Notes: generated by a model not told the origin, from the sequence alone. A stretch of DNA of 64,000 nt from Anisus vortex (GCA_949126835.1 OX421499.1:29922490-29986489), one strand, 5' to 3'; positions 1-12,556 are shown, numbered from the stretch's first letter. Numbers and translations: made by a program.

Positions 1-342
1 CAATTTTCCAATGTGGTATTATATTCTACATATATGGTAAGATTTCATTCCTCAGTAGTGACTAATTGCATATTTATATATGTTTAAATAGTCTAACCAG
101 TTTTGGTGAAGTGACAGAAAATTGACAAAAATCGTTTCACAATTCATTGGCAAAACAAGGGGCAAAATGAAATAAAAAATATTTTTTTATTGATTTTTTA
201 CTGTCGAATTTTGTTTTTAGATTTAGCATTATCTACTGGCTATGTTTCTATGCTGTAGCAGTGCACTCATATTTGCCGATGGTTCTCAAAAAAGAAAAAA
301 AGTGGACACAAGTACATATTTTTCTATAAATATCACAATTTC

Positions 343-367
343 AAGATGGCCGCCATGGTCACGTGAC
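343..367. promoter_or_regulatory. Promoter-like motif cluster in repeat copy 1
   Basis: The block reads AAGATGGCCGCCAT followed directly by GGTCACGTGAC. The first part fits the YY1 core (AANATGGC); the second contains the palindromic E-box GTCACGTGAC bound by USF/MITF/TFEB-type bHLH-ZIP factors. An octamer ATTTGCAT follows a few bases downstream. Function is inferred from motifs only. Confidence 0.35.
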
Positions 368-718
368 TTCAATTTGCATGGAAACGTTTTTTTTTATTAC
401 GTTAATCTGTTTTACATGTATGGTAGAGATTTCACAAATCGATATTGAACTGTTACCGATTTGTACATATTCAAAGATACTAACCAGTTTCGGTAAACTA
501 GCTGAAAATTGAGCAAAATCGTTTCAAAATTCATGGGCAAAGCAAGGGGCAAATCGGAATAAAAACTACTTTTTTATTGTTGAATTTGATTTTTTTACTT
601 AGTGTGGTATACTAGCTATGTTGTAGTACTGTAATAGTGCACTCATATTTGCCGATGGTTCTCAAAGAAGAAGAAAAGTGGACACAAGTACTTATTTTTA
701 TATAAATCTCACAAATTC

Positions 719-743
719 AAGATGGCCGCCATGGTCACGTGAC
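719..743. promoter_or_regulatory. Promoter-like motif cluster in repeat copy 2
   Basis: Identical 25-bp block to the one at 343-367, again followed by ATTTGCAT. The surrounding repeat has diverged more than this block, which could be chance or constraint. Confidence 0.35.
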
Positions 744-1249
744 ACTAATTTGCATGAAAACTTTATTTTTAAGTATGGTATTATGTTTTACATATATGGT
801 AAAGATTTCATGCTTCCACATAAGTCCATTAATTTTTTATTAATTTTTAAACACCACACTCTAATTTTGTGAAATTACCAAAAAACAAGTTGGCAGTGGA
901 GCACATTTTACGTAAAAAAACTTTGGCATGTTAAGTGTTAAGGACATCTCGGTTAAATGAGATCAAAATATCATTAATATTAGTAGATGTTAGGGCGACA
1001 GTGATCTGTCAGTAGGGTTGACAGTCCCGTGTACCAACCACAGGACCAGCCGGCCGCACGCTGTATTTGCCAAATACAGACCCCTACTTCATTGAATAGT
1101 CACTGCGATTCCTATTGCTTATTAATATAATAATATGTAGGCATAATGTTGGGGGATATCAGATATTTAGCGGCACTTGCGTTTACATCACATTTCACCC
1201 TCCAAAAACTAATCGATTCATATAGCTGAGGTGTTAAAATATATCAGGT

Positions 1250-1366
1250 ACGTTTATACCACCCACTTGCCCTTCACCGCCCCCCAATCGCCCCCGGGAA
1301 TGTCATCGCCCCCCTAAAGCTTATCACCGCCCCCCGGGGGGCGATATCGCCCCCGTTGAGAACCTA
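1250..1366 (-). mobile_element. C/G-run-rich MITE end, possibly hAT-like
   Basis: Several CGCCCCC modules lie in about 100 bp, including a perfect 16-bp palindrome of C6/G6 flanked by CG at 1328-1343 and a second GATATCGCCCCC block. Read on the minus strand it begins with GGTTCTCAAC, a sequence typical of hAT element ends. No matching opposite terminus was located, so the element is either truncated or its boundary is unclear. Confidence 0.35.
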
Positions 1367-1367
1367 T

Positions 1368-1535
1368 GGTATAGAGTATATATCTATGCTATGGTTCTGA
1401 CACACTCCTGGTATAGAGTCTATACCTATTCTGTGGTTCTGACACGCTCCTGGTATAGAGTCTATACCTATTCTGTGGTTCTGACACACTCCTGGTAGAG
1501 AGTCTATACCTATTCTGTGGTTCTGACACACCCCT
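1368..1535. repeat. 42-bp minisatellite, four copies
   Basis: Four tandem units of about 42 bp, each with GGTATAGAGTCTATACC (itself palindromic) followed by TATTCTGTGGTTCTGACAC. The first copy is the most diverged. Not coding. Confidence 0.85.
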
Positions 1536-4056
1536 GCCAGTAGAGTTACCGGACCTAAGTTGTGTTATGAAAAAAAAGTGAACATATAACTTAATTAATT
1601 AAATATATGCCTAGTTAAATATAAACGGATTACAATCTATAAGCCTGTTATTTAATATATTATTAAAGAAAAAAACAACATAACCTTTATTCCTGTCCAG
1701 TGAAGAGTTATCAAGGCAATTGAAGCACCATATGTTTGGTGAAATGTAGCCGTGTATTGGCCTGAGGCTTTTAACCCATAATACACTTCACGACTGTATA
1801 AATTAATGAAAGAAATAATGATCATAGAACCATAAATAATTGGTAGCTAGACTCCAATCTACTCACACTAACCTAACCCTAATAGAGCTGTCACAGTTTT
1901 CTACAGACATTAAATAGGATGAATGCCAACCAAAGCGATAAGTGCCGACAGAGTGGCGAAACCCGGTCTGCGATGAGATTTATAAATTACTATCATAGGT
2001 GCCCAGTTCTCCGAACTGGCTAAAATTAATGTTCAAATACACTGTAACTACCCATGCAGTTATAATTAGCACAATAGTCTTAAGCGGTGATAAAGTATTT
2101 TTAGGTAATAAAGTATTTTTCGGCAATTTAAACATTGCCCGCTACAAATTACACGCCATGAATAAAAACGATAAATTATTGTGTGTACTCTTCGAAAACA
2201 TTTCCAGCTACAAAGTCGTTTACGACACGTAGTAAATTTAAACACGAATAAAGAAAATTCCAATTCACAAATTTTGATGAGAGTTATAAATTATAACCGT
2301 ATCTGTTCAAAAGCTGGCAATCCCCCATCCATTGTCACAAGTGACAAATTGCACTCCCGCCAATTTCGAACTTACAAAGTGAAAAATGTAACAACAAGTA
2401 AAAAACTTGTAAGCTATGGATAAAGTACCGAACACGGACATTCTTACACAGGTTGGTGTGTCAAGTATCCATTCCCCTGCTATGCAAGGCATCGGCTGAG
2501 ATGGGCTAATCACGTTGTGCGCATGCCATATTATGAGCGAATACCAAAAAAACAATATTCGTTATACCAAATATTCTACCATGAACTGAAACAGCAAAAA
2601 AAGTGTTCACGTAAAGGGCAAATAAATAGGCTTAAAGAAACCTTGAATAATTTCCTGTGTCGATCCCAACAACTTGGAAGTGTGGCCTTTAGAAGCTCTT
2701 CTGGTGTAGCAACATACTTTCAAAAGCAGCAGCTTGCGAACAAAAAAAAAGTATGAACGATAGAGTTGGAAACGACAACTCGGCACGTCCAGGGCCCGCA
2801 GCACTATTTTCCCTTGTCAGAACGCTCTGGCATCCATGCCCCCAGTACAAAAGACACTTCCGGGCTCGGATTGACCCCCATCAGCCATCTATGAACTCAC
2901 CTCTAGCGGCCTAAAAGACATTTTGTGGGCCTCGTCGAACTTTTAAGAGCTCGTATTTTTTTTTGAAGAGAGAATTGGGATCTAGATCAATGACAAAAAT
3001 ATAGAATCAGCTTAATTAGCTAAATGCATAAATTACGTAATTGTAGATTCTGTGGAAAAAAAAACAACAAAATGCCTATTACTTTAACTATGTAACAATG
3101 ACAATTAATTAATAAAGTGCCTAAATCTTGCACATGTTTATAGGTCAACAAGTGAATAAATGAAAAACATGTTGTGTCTCTAAACATTTTGGCTATAAGC
3201 TTATTTACATGTTTTTTAACACACAAACCATCGGTGTCCACGGCTAAACAGGGGGCAATTTTGGTGTTCGGGATAGGCGGATATGCTCCCTCTCTTCTGC
3301 ATATACCCACAGATAAGGGGTTGTGGGAGATCATAAGTGACCTTCTCCGAAATTCGGTTCGCACTTATCTTATGCTTGTCAATGTATCCAGTATCCAGTA
3401 TTTACTTGGCTTTAGTAAGTAGTAAGTAGGCCGAATTTAATTTACTTCAGCCCCCCCCCCCCTCCCGTTTCTCCAACCACAACTACCACAACACAATCTC
3501 GTTTTCTACCTCCCACCCAGCACCTCTCTCCCTCTCTATGTCACTCGTTAGATGAGGAAAAGTTTCGCGAGTTATTTCAACCAAGTCACCGCGCACAGTC
3601 AATAAAGCTCGCCCGAGTGCCAACAGTAGTGGTATAACAACGGTGATAAGTGGGCATACACACACCGCTGGTCCTGGATCTAGTCGACCATGTACTACAT
3701 TGGCCTATATATATATTTGTACTGCCAAGCTAGTTATTTTACGCTAACAAACATATATATCGATAATCTCCTAAAAAGCAATTATCTAACATTTCACCAA
3801 ACATATACACAGGCAATAACGTCATGAAATATGACCTATAGGGTATTAGGCCTACATTTATGGAGTGTGATTCTGTCCCGAGTCTGCCCAGCTCTGGTGG
3901 GTACCTGACATTAATATTTCCTGATAATATATGTAATATATCGATGGACTCTAACTGGATAAATTACTGCATATTGGAAAGAAAAACACATAACCATGAC
4001 TTTTATATTACTGAGAATTTCTGCAAAGGTGGTTAGGTACCTAATACTCTGTAGAG
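1536..4056. other. Intergenic, no supported gene
   Basis: AT-rich with short open frames on both strands that show no recognisable protein, no splice-compatible chain and no RNA gene. A 12-C run lies at 3451-3462. A short stretch near 3870-3910 (CTGCCCAGCTCTGGTGGGTACCTGACATTA) resembles the middle of the SINE family seen at 25190; cut here into under-20 pieces it is CTGCCCAGCTCTGG and GTACCTGACATTA. Confidence 0.5.
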
Positions 4057-4340
4057 TTAGGTACTCTGCGGATCCCTCGTGTGAGGCTAGTGTCCGCTGG
4101 CGAACGTTCATTTTCCTACGCAGGACCGTCCGCTTGGAATCACCTCCCTCTACAGCTTCGCCAGAGCCCTAGCTATGACACCTTCAGGAGCCGGCTGAAG
4201 ACTCACCTATTTCGTCAGCAGAATTAGCGTATTACTACATATTTCGTTGTCTGTCTGTATTCTGTAACTGTCGTCTGCGCATAGAACTGTCACCAACGGG
4301 ATATGCGCTATATAAGCACCGTTATTATTATTTATTATTA
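4057..4340 (+). mobile_element. 3' end of a non-LTR retrotransposon (jockey-like)
   Basis: The + frame from 4057 to the TAG at 4225-4227 reads about 56 residues ending in the pattern RSFSYAGPSAWN, LP..LR, FRSRLKTHLF. This is the stereotyped C-terminus of many invertebrate LINE reverse transcriptases. It is followed by a 3' tail with GATATGCGCTATATAAG and a (TTA)n run at about 4318-4347. Only the 3' terminus remains, as expected of 5'-truncated insertion; no catalytic domain is present. Confidence 0.75.
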
Positions 4341-4347
4341 TTATTAA

Positions 4348-6041
4348 TAGTACAATACTGTTCACTTCATTATTTTACGTAATATAGCATCCCTTAAAGT
4401 GAATGACATCTGTCTAGTTTGTATTTTTTTCGTATGAAAACGATGCCTAATTAAAAGCCCCTAATCTCCCCCACCCCCTACGCCCCTGATCTGATTGTCT
4501 CCATATAAAACCTGGTAAGCTACTGCCTTCAATGTTAGCAAGAAGTCGAGTTTTCACTTTATAATAAGTATACTCTATTAGATCTTGTTTTAAAAACTAT
4601 TTTTTTTAAAGATTTGATAAAGTGTTGTTTTTTTTATAAAGCACGCTCTTAAGAAAGCATGGACAAGTCTTAACGTGTATGCATGCATAAAAGGTCACGT
4701 GCAAAAACATTTCCGTTCTTATTACATCATTTTATTCGAAACAATGTCTGTGTGCTACTTTACTGGTTGTACTCAAATTTGTTGGGGATTAAAATTTATT
4801 TAATTTCCAATAGATGTTTACAAAGCAAAACAATGTATTGTGAAAGTCAGAAAGGAATAATCACCTTTTAAAAATATCAAACTTATTGCTTAATGCAAAT
4901 AATTATTGTTATTCGTTTTTAATGAATTTACGCATTTTGTTTTTTAATAACCAAGAAAACGCAACTCTTGACTCATTTATTTTGTAAACAAATAAAAATT
5001 TAACGTCACGCGACTAACACTTGAGTATTAATGATCGCCTGTTCACTTTTGATGTTAAAAACGGATTCCTCATAACTAATATTGTATCCTTTGTATAATT
5101 CTAAAAGACTAGAACTGGCCGTCGAGGTTGAAATCAATTGTCAAACACCAGGAAAAGCATGCTTTTTTTGTTTATTAATTTAAAAATAGAACAGGAAGTT
5201 CACGAACATTCGGGTTCAAAAGTTCACGCCTCATTAAGACTTGTCAATTCATGCGATGCAGGGATATGACTGACTAAATGAAACAAAACAAAATAATTTT
5301 TAGTTGGCAGCATATTTTTGGTGTGTTTGTGTGTGTAGGCTAGCTAAATAAATGCTACGCGAGCATATGGTCAGGTTGTCAAATCTTGAGGTTTAACTCT
5401 AGATCTCGAGGTTTTGCTATTTCTCTTTTAAGCAGCGTCTAGCTGGCCTATTCAAACATTGAACAGTGGGCTGGTAAAAGGGAGGATAATTTTTTACCCA
5501 ATGATACACGCTATAGCGTATAAAGATATTATTATAAAACATTTAAATTTTGTTATCATATATTTTACAGATGCCTCTGAGATGCTCTTTCGACTATACA
5601 GAAGATTATGATTATTTGATTCTATAGGGCACTATAGGCTAATAATATGACTGTGTCTTGCCCTATCATAATGGGCTTTAAATGTTAAATTATTGGTTTT
5701 CCTGCTTAGCTGAGGCAACCCACTCGGACGGAAAGATAATTATTTTTAAGAAATCGCGAAAAAAAAAAGGGAGGGAGGGGGTTCATATTGCAGCTGGGTT
5801 TTTTTCTCTATTCGATTTTGGGACTTCTTTAGTCGTTCGTATTTTTTTTTTTAACACCTTCTGATATTCTGGGTTGTCGAATAAAAAAAATATATTATTA
5901 TTGTAGCAGCCCCTGCCCACTGAAGTAGAGAACTGAAATTATCTAAACTATACTGCCACCGCATTCGAGCCATAGTTTAGATATTGCTAACCTAGGCATA
6001 CCCTAACCTACAATAAGCCTACTATAGGAAAAGTTTAGGAA
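4348..6041. other. Upstream region of the PNP gene
   Basis: AT-rich sequence with no supported coding exon. The proximal promoter and 5' UTR of the purine nucleoside phosphorylase gene must lie here, but no TATA box or initiator can be assigned with confidence. An in-frame TAG at 6036-6038 lies just before the chosen ATG. Confidence 0.5.
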
Positions 6042-9000
6042 ATGGAATCTGCTAGTAGCCAGAAAAATAGGTAAGTTAACACTACCGGTATAACACTTTT
6101 TGAACTCCCCCCACCCCTACTTACTTTACTAAACTTAGTAAACTTACGTATAGTAAAAACGGTATACCGTATAGGCTACTGTTATACTTAGTTATATAAC
6201 TTGTATGTCGACTTGTTACATTATTAGCATTATATTATTACAATTATTATGGATACGTGTAGGATGAAAAAAAAAGATTACACGTCCCTAATGCCTAATT
6301 AAAATAATTTAGGTTAGGCCTATGCCTATGGGCTATGGCCTATCCTATGGCCATGGCTATGCTGCCTATGGGCCTATGGCCCTATGCTGCTTATGCTATT
6401 ATGCTGTACCCTCAATCTCAATAATGAGTCAATAGAGTCAATACTCATACAGTTATTGCTAATAGAAATAGCTCACCTTACAAAGCTTTTCCATGACATT
6501 ATTATTATTATCTAATGGTAAGTCATTAGCATTAGCACTAACACAGTAGTGTAGCTTTTAATCATTATAATGGGAAAGTATTACATATCCTAATCATATA
6601 AAACAGTAGTTCAATGCCTTAAAAATTGTATACCTTGCCCTTATCTCATTTAGGCAACACTGAATACTGTACTTAGCTCATATTAAGTTAATTAAGGCTA
6701 ACAAAATATTACTTGACTTTATCATGTAAGATTTTTAGATTTTGACAGTTAAGTTGTCAAGTTTTATAGATATATCCGTAATTATAATTTTTTTCCCTGG
6801 ACTTGAGGGTGTTACTGAGTCTACCCAACATTAGTTGGGGTAAAGTTAAGACGGATGGGCATTGTGCTGGCCACATATCCCCTAGTATGCCATGGCCACT
6901 GAAACTGGTGAACGCTGCTTAACCGACCCTATGATCAATTGGTCCGATGGGTACTTTACTTACTTTACTTATGATTATAAATTATAACATTAAATTTAAC
7001 TCAAATCTCTGTGTCTACCTAATTTGCTATAATTAGCTAACAATTTTATGACTCATCTCATGCTAAGTTCACTTTTTTGTGCGTGTGTTCAAACAGCTAT
7101 ACGTACGAAGAAATTCAGAGCATAGCCCAGAATATTTTGAGTAGAGTGACGAGGCGTCCAAAACTGGGCATCATATGTGGGTCAGGTCTAGGCAAGCTTG
7201 CAGATTCGGTTGAAGGAAAGGAAGTCATTCCCTACGGGGAAATTCCAGGATTTCCAGTTAGCACAGGTTTATTGTTTTATTCATATATAAAATTTGTTCC
7301 CTATAAATCACCAGTTGTTGTTTTCATAGATGCCTTTTTATCTATTGGTTTGGCCTTCAGTTAAGTATAGGCCTATGTTTGGTTCTAAAACAAATAATTA
7401 AATTACTATTTCTAATGACGATGAGAAGATTAAAATATTTTTTATTAAATCATTTTTTTAGTCCCTGGTCATGAAGGAAAACTTGTCTTTGGAACCTTGA
7501 GTGGTAAAAATGTGGTTTTAATGCAAGGAAGATCTCATTGCTATGAAGGATATTCTCCACAAAAGGTTATTGTTACACAAGATTTAATTATTTTTTTTAT
7601 CTATAGTTTTTCATTGATAATAACATCTAAATTGTAGCTTGCTTAATTTTTCTGTAATTCTGATTTTTTAAAAATGAATCCTTTAAACTATTCCAGACAA
7701 CTCTAGCCGTCCGTGTGATGCACTTGATGGGTGTACACACCTTGTTTGTCACCAATGCAGCTGGAGGCATCAACCGCGGTTATAATGTGGGAGACATTAT
7801 GATCATCAAAGACCATATAAACATGGCAGGCTTTGCTGGGGTTAACCCCCTTGTTGGACCTAATGATACTAGGTAAACCAGGATAAACTTGAACCCAAAT
7901 GAAAACATTTCAATTTTTTTTTTCATTTGTGAGCCAAGTATAGTTCATTAACTTTTATTGCAAACTTCTCAAATTTTTATATCACTACAAATAATTAGCT
8001 TGCCAACTACCAATTCATCATTATACCTCAACAACAAAAATGTTAGTTTAAATTTTTTGTATTTTCTAATAGCAGACTATTATTCTGATGATAATTAATA
8101 AATAAGGATATTGGTTTATGATTAATCAATAAATAATTGTTTGAACAGTAAATTTGAAATAAAAATGTATCACCACCTAGAACTGAATTTTACATATTAT
8201 AGCTTTACATATTAATATAAACAATATAATTTCAAATATATTTGCTGATGCAAATTTTTTCTTTCTTTCTAAATACAGATTTGGTCCACGCTTTCCGCCT
8301 ATGTCCCGTGCTTATGACCTTCACATTCGCAAACTGGCTTTGACAACTGCCAAGGAATTGGGTTATGGAGAATTTATCCGTGAAGGAGTTTACAGTATGC
8401 TGATTGGTCCTAACTTTGAAACTGCCTCAGAATGTAGATTGTTACAAGTTGTTGGAGCTGATGCCACTGGTGAGATTTATGAAATAGTTTAAACACTAAA
8501 AAATGTACTTTAAGCTGCAGAGATAATGGGACTTGATAGTTTACTCTTTAGGCTGAAAAACAATAGAATAAGAATTTTCTTAATATTTTGGTTTAACTTC
8601 TACTATTACATTCAACTCTTTGGAGTCTTGATTTCTCATTTAAAATATTTTGGATAACCAATAGAAAAAAACACAACTCTGGCCCTTGTCTTGTCTTACA
8701 ACAAATAGATAATTTTAGAAAACATACCCACAGTGGTTAAATAATGGAAATGCTAGATGAATGGTTTGATGAATTTAACATAAAGTTCACTACATAATTA
8801 ATACTCACTAGAAAAATAAATTACCTTTAACCTGATGTATTGGGTGGTCTAGCAGCAGCCTATTGGATTACCATTACAAAAGTCTCTTGTTTGTATCCGA
8901 GTTGACTCACTAGGCTTCTTTCCCGTGCCTCAATAACATACACGAGTCTACCAAACTCTTTATATGTGCCTGACATTAGTTTGTAAAAAGTAGAAGTCTA

Positions 9001-9387
9001 AAGGTTGCTGGCCACACAATCCTCTTGTGTGCCATCCTTGCAAAAACGGATGAATGCTACTTTGCCTGACCAAGTATTAACAGGATCTGTAAGAGATGCT
9101 TTACTTACTGGTTATTCCATTATCTTTTATAAAATTCTAGTGTTCTTATGTTTTTGTCAAACTCTTTTTTTGTGTTTCAAGGAATGAGCACTGTTTCCGA
9201 GGTTCTGGTTGCTAAGCACTGCGGTATGAGGGTATTCGGCATGTCACTCATCACCAACATGGTCATTGATCAGTACGACTCGGAGGCAACAGCCAACCAC
9301 GAAGAAGTCCTAGAGACAGGGGAGATGAGGAGTAAAGATTTGCAGAAGCTTGTCGCTGCCATAGTTCAAAAGTTAGATGATATCTGA
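6042..9387 (+). CDS. PNP: Purine nucleoside phosphorylase
   Basis: Trimeric-type PNP splits inosine or guanosine with phosphate into the base and ribose-1-phosphate in cytosolic purine salvage. Six exons: 6042-6070, 7097-7266, 7462-7565, 7697-7872, 8279-8469, 9182-9387. Phase is kept across all five GT-AG introns, giving 291 aa (human 289). Visible active-site residues, each exactly +6 relative to human numbering: S39 in GSGLG, R90 and H92 in GRSHCYEG, E207 in FETASE, S226 in GMST, N249 in LITN and H263 in ANHEE. There is therefore no net indel across the catalytic core. The start is the first ATG after an in-frame TAG; exon 1 supplies only nine codons plus two bases, completing an AGC codon across intron 1. 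Introns 1 and 5 carry old SINE copies. No damaging change is seen, so the gene looks intact. Confidence 0.96.
6300..6420. repeat. CCTATGGC low-complexity stretch in PNP intron 1
   Basis: Repeated CCTATG/GGCCTATGG words, roughly a dozen overlapping copies without a fixed period. It is part of the general enrichment for AGGCCTA-type words in this window. Confidence 0.6.
6793..6970 (+). mobile_element. 5'-truncated SINE in PNP intron 1
   Basis: Matches the body and tail of the full SINE at 25190-25464: TTAGTTGGGGTAAAGT, GTGCTGGCCACA, GAAACTGGTGAACGCTGCTT and the terminal ACTTTACTTACTTTACTT. The tRNA-like head is missing. Confidence 0.8.
8846..9107 (+). mobile_element. Degenerate SINE in PNP intron 5
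   Basis: Weak similarity over the whole SINE length, strongest at GCTGGCCACACAATCC (from about 9008) and the terminal GCTTTACTTACT near 9098. It lies close upstream of the exon 6 acceptor and is well diverged, hence old. Confidence 0.55.
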
Positions 9388-10306
9388 GTCATAGTTGTTT
9401 AATTGAGGATTTTGGGTTGTGCCCTGTTCATGTTACCCAAACACTGAAATTAATTTAGTTTTCTGTGGACTATCTTTAATATAAAACAATCTATTTTTTT
9501 TATAATGCTTAAGCAGAAAAAAATCTAAATACAATGAATAAATATGCAATAGACATTTTTTCTTAAAAGTTGAATGTTTAAAAAAAAGGGTGTATAACAT
9601 TTTAATTAAGGCATTGCATTAAAAAATATTCATCAATTGTGTTCATTATTAAGATATTTGCATTAGATATAGTGTAGTGGTTTTTATTTAAAGGGCATTT
9701 TGATATTTCTACAGATTTTTTATATTCAATCAACAGGAAAAAAAATGCTTAATAATAAGCTTATACCATTTTCAGTAGTTTTATTTTAATAATAAAAGTA
9801 TAACTTTCAAGAAAATGTCTCTGATGAAAGCTTTGAAAACTCCAGAAATCATAGCAGTAAAAAAAAAATATGTTTTAACTTACATATAAATATTATCTCA
9901 TAAAATTTAGAGCAGCAAATTTTTATTTTATTTGCTGATGACCTTGCTCATAAAAATTTTTGTAAACTTTCTTTAGCTTTTCTTTGATGCTTCATAATTA
10001 TTTTTTCATTGGAATGAATCAACATTTTTTAGTGTTTCAAGCATTTTCTTACATTTGTTCTATTTAATATGTACAGAAGTAATTTGATGCTATTGAAATG
10101 TATGTTTTTGTCTCAATCATATATTCATATTATATACCTATAATGAAAAATTACTTTATATAAATTTACTATATTAAGATTTGGTGTTCTGTTTTAATTT
10201 TATATTTATTTTATTCATTTGTTAAATATACATAAACTGAAATAGCAAGTCAATTTTTTGTTTACCTTTTGCAACAAAATTTGGCCATTTTGTACACACA
10301 AATAAA
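9388..10306 (+). other. PNP: PNP 3' UTR and candidate poly(A) signals
   Basis: AT-rich sequence after the stop codon with canonical AATAAA at 9537-9542, 9791-9796 and 10301-10306. Which one is used cannot be decided from sequence; the first gives a UTR of about 170 nt. Confidence 0.55.
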
Positions 10307-10775
10307 TATTTCATTTACAGTCACTTAAAGCTAATAAGAAGCCGGCTAGTCCTGTGGCTAGTTCACCGAACTGTCAACCAACACATCACCACAGTTTTTA
10401 TCCCTGCTGTCCTGCAGGAGTTTTGGGCCTACTGGACGTAATAATCTTCTATCTAGTAGTAGTAGAAGGAACGTCTGTAAAACGTATAAATCATCTGTTT
10501 AGCCTGCCACTCGTGAGGGCGGGAATCAAAACAGTCAACCGGAGTTTAAATCCTGTCAAATACCCATCAGAAATGAACCCCACTTCTCTCTTTGATTTAG
10601 AACACGAGCCAAGATTACTCTCTTAGGGCTCGGAAAACAAACTACATCTGTGCCAGCTGTGGGGGCCCCTCTTGGCCTCGCCCTGACTTCCACATACCTC
10701 AGAAAAGTGACGTTAATTCATGTTACATTCTGTAAAACCATAATTCTATGTGCTCTTAGCTTGGTTGGCGCTTAA
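10307..10775. other. Intergenic, unidentified repeat-like sequence
   Basis: More GC-rich than its surroundings, with a 90-codon open frame at 10354-10626 that I do not recognise. Composition and position next to a SINE suggest a transposon remnant, but no family can be named. Confidence 0.3.
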
Positions 10776-10779
10776 AATT

Positions 10780-10990
10780 GTAGAACATGCCAAAATACGC
10801 CACTGATCTGTGCCAATATAGCCTTGCCGTGGCGATCATTCAAAATCAGGGCCGAAGGTCTCTAATGCTAATGGCATGGGACAAACTAGTGAAGCTTGGT
10901 GTGATTTGCCTTCACCAAGATTTGAACATGGGACCTTTGGTGCACCAGCCAAGCGCACTGTCAAAAGGCCGCCGTATCCCATATAAGATA
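10780..10990 (-). mobile_element. tRNA-derived SINE fragment, minus strand
   Basis: On the minus strand, GCGCTTGGCTGGTGCACCAA followed by GTCCCATGTTCAAATCTTGG aligns with the tRNA-like head of the SINE at 25190, with a degenerate B box TGTTCAAATCT. The following body differs from the 25190 copy, so it may be a related subfamily. Confidence 0.5.
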
Positions 10991-10995
10991 ACCTT

Positions 10996-12339
10996 GACTT
11001 TCCACGATTCCCATTGATTGATATCAGGATTGGGCTAGTTGGGTGTATGAGGTAATTCAAACATTTAAAGTGCAGGATAATTTTGGATTGGGGAAGGGGG
11101 AGCTTGTTCAAAGCAATCAATATAAATTATGTAGTCCAAATTATTGTACACATCAAAACTAAGGCCTTCTTATGAATTTTGTGAAAGAAAACCTTTAACA
11201 GGTATATAGTTCACTTTATCTTATACTTGGAACAAATGTTTTGTGACTTTAAAAAGTGTCTACACAGCAGTGACATTGAATGTCAAAGTAAAAGATAACA
11301 TTATACAGTCCTCTTGTTATTTTTTATCTTTACTTTTAAACTGATAAGCTGTGCAAAAAAAGTTACTAAAATGCTGTCTCAAGGATAAGTTTTATTTTTA
11401 AGTTACTCCCCTTACCCGCCCTTCCACATACCTTGGGTGTTTGTAGTTTACGGTAGATTAAACAATAATATATTGGACATTGCTTGTAAAGATTGTGTGT
11501 CCAACACAATACCCACATATTTTTTTCACAATTTTTGTTTAGGGCATTTGTCCGTTGATAGATCTAATGATAATGATATCGTTAAAATTTAATTAATATT
11601 TTTGACTTGAGAAGTGTGATTTATAAAAAAAATATTTTATTGATAACTATAAATATAAATTATATCCAATACATACATGCCACAATTTTCATTACCGGTA
11701 CAGATCTGTCATAATTTACATTATATGCATTTCCAAAGGTTAAAAGCCATGCACAAAAAAACCTCCCTGCTCCTCCAGGTCCCCCCTGACAGTGGCATAG
11801 CTAGAGGAAGAAGTGGCTGCTCTCCCTTAGAAAAATGGTATATGATTGGAACAACATTTAGACATGTTACTGTGTAAATAGAAATCTTACATTTCTCAGC
11901 CAATGTATAAAATGATTTTATACAATCCATAGCATGTGGGATTTTATTTAAAAAAAATTGTAAGCTTAGATAAAATTAACGTTTAAATGTTATAATTGTT
12001 CGTATCCTGTCAGATGGTGCAAGACTTCAGTCACTTATGTCAGAATTTCATTCATACCTTGCCTGCATCAGATGCATAACCCACTGTCGCTACAATGATA
12101 ACTCGGTAAGAGGGCAATCTCACCAAGGGCGACACAGCGTTTTGACTCTTGGGCGATGTAGGCTATCCTTTAGGGACTCAAAAACGGTGCCAGATCTCGT
12201 TCGCTGGTGAATTATGTTTTTTTTAATGCTTTTTTGTATGCCTTATTACTTATTATCTCATGAAATGGCATGCTTTAAAGTAAAGGTGTGTTACATTTTT
12301 TGCCGTTAGGCTGTATTAACCCATATTATAAAGTATTTA
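10996..12339. other. Intergenic, no supported gene
   Basis: AT-rich. CAGTGGCATAGCTAG near 11793 resembles one end of the hAT-type MITE at 31714, but no second end was found. Otherwise nothing recognised. Confidence 0.45.
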
Positions 12340-12556
12340 ATAATAGAAAGACTGGCTTTGTGTGGGAAAATATCTGGTAAGAGAGACAGAGGAAGACAAA
12401 GGCTAACATATGTAGAAAGCCTGAACGAATGGGCCACGAACAACAACATAAGTAATAATAACTTTCTGCAAAAAGCTAACAACAGGAAAGAATGGAGAGT
12501 CATGACCGCCGATGTCTGCTCCAGACCTGGCACATAAAGAAGAAGAAGAAGAATAT
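12340..12556 (+). mobile_element. LINE C-terminal fragment with (AAG)n tail
   Basis: The + frame ending at the TAA at 12535-12537 reads ISGKRDRGRQRLTYVESLN, then a spacer, then WRVMTADVCSRPGT and stop. This matches the typical C-terminus of invertebrate LINE endonuclease-reverse transcriptase proteins (GKR.RGRQR ... W..M..DVC.RPGT). An AGA/AAG simple repeat follows the stop directly, as expected for a LINE 3' tail. It is 5'-truncated, with about 65 codons left. Confidence 0.75.

Larger units (their letters stand above)
1..870. repeat. ~376-bp tandem repeat, two full copies plus a partial
   Basis: Landmarks recur about 376-388 bp apart: a 'CATATATGGTAA' stretch near 30, 415 and 795; a 'GCAAGGGGCAAA' block near 155 and 543; and an identical 25-bp block at 343-367 and 719-743. 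Unit boundaries are approximate and the left copy is cut by the window edge. Copies are diverged by many substitutions and small indels. No coding potential is evident. The family is not recognised. Confidence 0.75.

Noticed and set aside
10354..10626. 90-codon + frame after the PNP gene
   Set aside because: No recognised family, no Kozak context or splice logic, and it sits in repeat-like sequence.
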